This document shows, piece after piece, positions 63,282-64,000 of a stretch of DNA of 64,000 nucleotides (its first letter is position 1; every line of letters begins with the position of its first letter). The translations under genes were made by a program, and so were the position numbers. Under the pieces are notes generated by a model. That model was not told the origin of the DNA, searched no databases, and worked only from the letters and a program-made list of their open reading frames with translations. Source of the DNA: Pseudogemmobacter bohemicus (lineage in GTDB: Bacteria; Pseudomonadota; Alphaproteobacteria; Rhodobacterales; Rhodobacteraceae); NCBI RefSeq assembly GCF_003290025.1, contig NZ_QNHG01000001.1, positions 1,252,656 to 1,316,655 of the forward strand, written 5' to 3'.

Positions 63282-63719
63282 ATGGATATCCGCCCGCTCA
63301 GTGAAACCTATGCCGTTTCGCCCCAGATCGCAGTCGAGGACCTTGAGGCGATCAGGGACGCCGGCTACCGCGCGGTGATCGACAACCGCCCCGATGCGGA
63401 GATCCCCGACGACCTCCATACCAGCGAGATGCAGGCGCGGGCCGAGGCGCTTGGCCTCGCCTTCTTTGCCAATCCGGTGATTGGTGGCGCGCTTACGATG
63501 CAAAATGTCGTGGCCCAGGCCGAGGCAATTGCCGCCGCGCCGGGGCCGGTGCTGGCCTATTGCGCCAGCGGCAACCGTTCGTCGATCGTCTGGGCTTTGT
63601 CCCAGGCAGGGACGCAGCCGGCCGCCGATCTGATCGCCGCTGCCGCGCGGCATGGCTATCAGCTCGCCCATCTCGAACCGCAGATCGAGGCACTTGCGGC
63701 GCAGAAATCCGCCGGCTGA
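63282..63719 (+). CDS. TIGR01244-family phosphatase/sulfur transferase-like protein
   Basis: 145 residues with a tyrosine-phosphatase fold. The active loop is YCASGNRSS (C-x5-R). The N-terminal block MDIRPLSETYAVSPQIAVED and AVIDNRPDAEIPDD match the TIGR01244/DUF442 family, sometimes called beta-lactamase hydrolase-like; fused versions have been linked to sulfide or persulfide metabolism. AGGGA 8 nt before ATG 63282 fixes the start. Substrate unknown. Confidence 0.88.
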   Translation: MDIRPLSETYAVSPQIAVEDLEAIRDAGYRAVIDNRPDAEIPDDLHTSEMQARAEALGLAFFANPVIGGALTMQNVVAQAEAIAAAPGPVLAYCASGNRSSIVWALSQAGTQPAADLIAAAARHGYQLAHLEPQIEALAAQKSAG

Positions 63720-63771
63720 GACACGTCCGGGTCGTGGCGTGGCCCCGGCCTGGGGCTCTGTGCTGCGCCGA

Positions 63772-64000
63772 TCAGGCCGGGACACGGAAATCAAGCCCAT
63801 CCCCGAGGCCAGCCTCAATCCCGAAGCCCGGTTCACCCTCCGGGCCGGGAATCGCCATTTGTTCCGTTGCGAATCCAGCCGGAAAGTCCATCGCAGCGGG
63901 CGTATTCATCGCCGGAAGATCCGGCACCGAGTCCGCCGGGATACCCGGCTCTGTTTCGCCCTTGCCGCTCGCCACCGCGCTGATCCGCAATGCGCGGTAG
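63772..64000 (-). CDS. C-terminal end of an unidentified protein (5' end outside window)
   Basis: A minus-strand frame open from the window edge to a stop at 63772 encodes a Pro/Gly-rich, acidic tail (SVPDLPAMNTPAAMDFPAGF and EQMAIPGPEGEPGFGIEAGL). A TTG exists at 63990, but the frame continues upstream past the edge, so a larger gene is likely. No family can be named from this piece. Confidence 0.45.
   Translation of the reverse strand, partial: YRALRISAVASGKGETEPGIPADSVPDLPAMNTPAAMDFPAGFATEQMAIPGPEGEPGFGIEAGLGDGLDFRVPA

Overview
This 64 kb window is chromosomal DNA of a GC-rich alphaproteobacterium, very probably a member of the Rhodobacteraceae (Rhodobacter/Paracoccus/Gemmobacter-like). 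The evidence is gene content and order: dusB(nifR3)-ntrB-ntrC-ntrY-ntrX-trkA-trkH-hfq-hflX on one strand, a fused ispDF followed by pgpA and cinA, an NtrC lacking the sigma-54 contact loop, an Asp-type HemB, a GapR (DUF2312) protein, and the family-typical DUF6456/DUF6477 pair. Nearly all of the window is densely packed housekeeping DNA. I see no insertion sequences, prophage, CRISPR array, rRNA or tRNA.

Layout. 0-5.3 kb: the 3' end of valS, a SAM methyltransferase, and an inner-membrane DUF4173 protein in one operon with an OmpR-type two-component system. 5.4-13 kb: uvrA, a pseudouridine salvage pair (psuK-psuG), a DUF502 membrane protein, a patatin-like hydrolase and 3-hydroxybutyrate dehydrogenase. 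A likely small RNA gene with its own promoter and terminator lies at 13.1-13.2 kb. 13.3-19 kb: a peptide-type solute-binding protein, an entericidin-like lipoprotein, an acyl-CoA synthetase-like enzyme, a DsbA/FrnE-like protein and a Bcr/CflA-type efflux pump. 19-29 kb: mfd, hemB, a SYLF lipoprotein, DedA, a beta-hydroxyacid dehydrogenase and a penicillin-acylase-family Ntn hydrolase.

29-42 kb is the nitrogen/potassium/Hfq block, all on the minus strand. NtrB/NtrC and NtrY/NtrX form two nitrogen-responsive kinase-regulator pairs, TrkA/TrkH take up potassium, and Hfq and HflX follow. Upstream of dusB there are two TGCC-N9-GGCA palindromes resembling the binding sites described for Rhodobacter NtrC. 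42-50 kb: isoprenoid (ispDF), phospholipid (pgpA), purine salvage (hpt), lipoate (lipA) and aquaporin genes. A 1.5 kb stretch at 46.8-48.2 kb has no intact gene and looks like the wreck of a glycine-rich surface protein. 50-56 kb: an RTX-type secreted protein, DUF6456/DUF6477, a pentapeptide-repeat protein and a non-pyrrolysine MttB-family methyltransferase.

56.2-59.9 kb holds a SitABCD-type manganese/iron ABC transporter operon in which every gene carries frameshifts or premature stops. It is the clearest case of gene decay in the window. The last 4 kb carries gapR, a FadJ-like protein whose dehydrogenase half has lost its catalytic motifs, small unknown proteins and a TIGR01244-type phosphatase/sulfur-transferase. 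A short intergenic repeat built on CCTTCCTCCTGA...ACTCCCG...GGAGG occurs three times, each time between two convergent genes.
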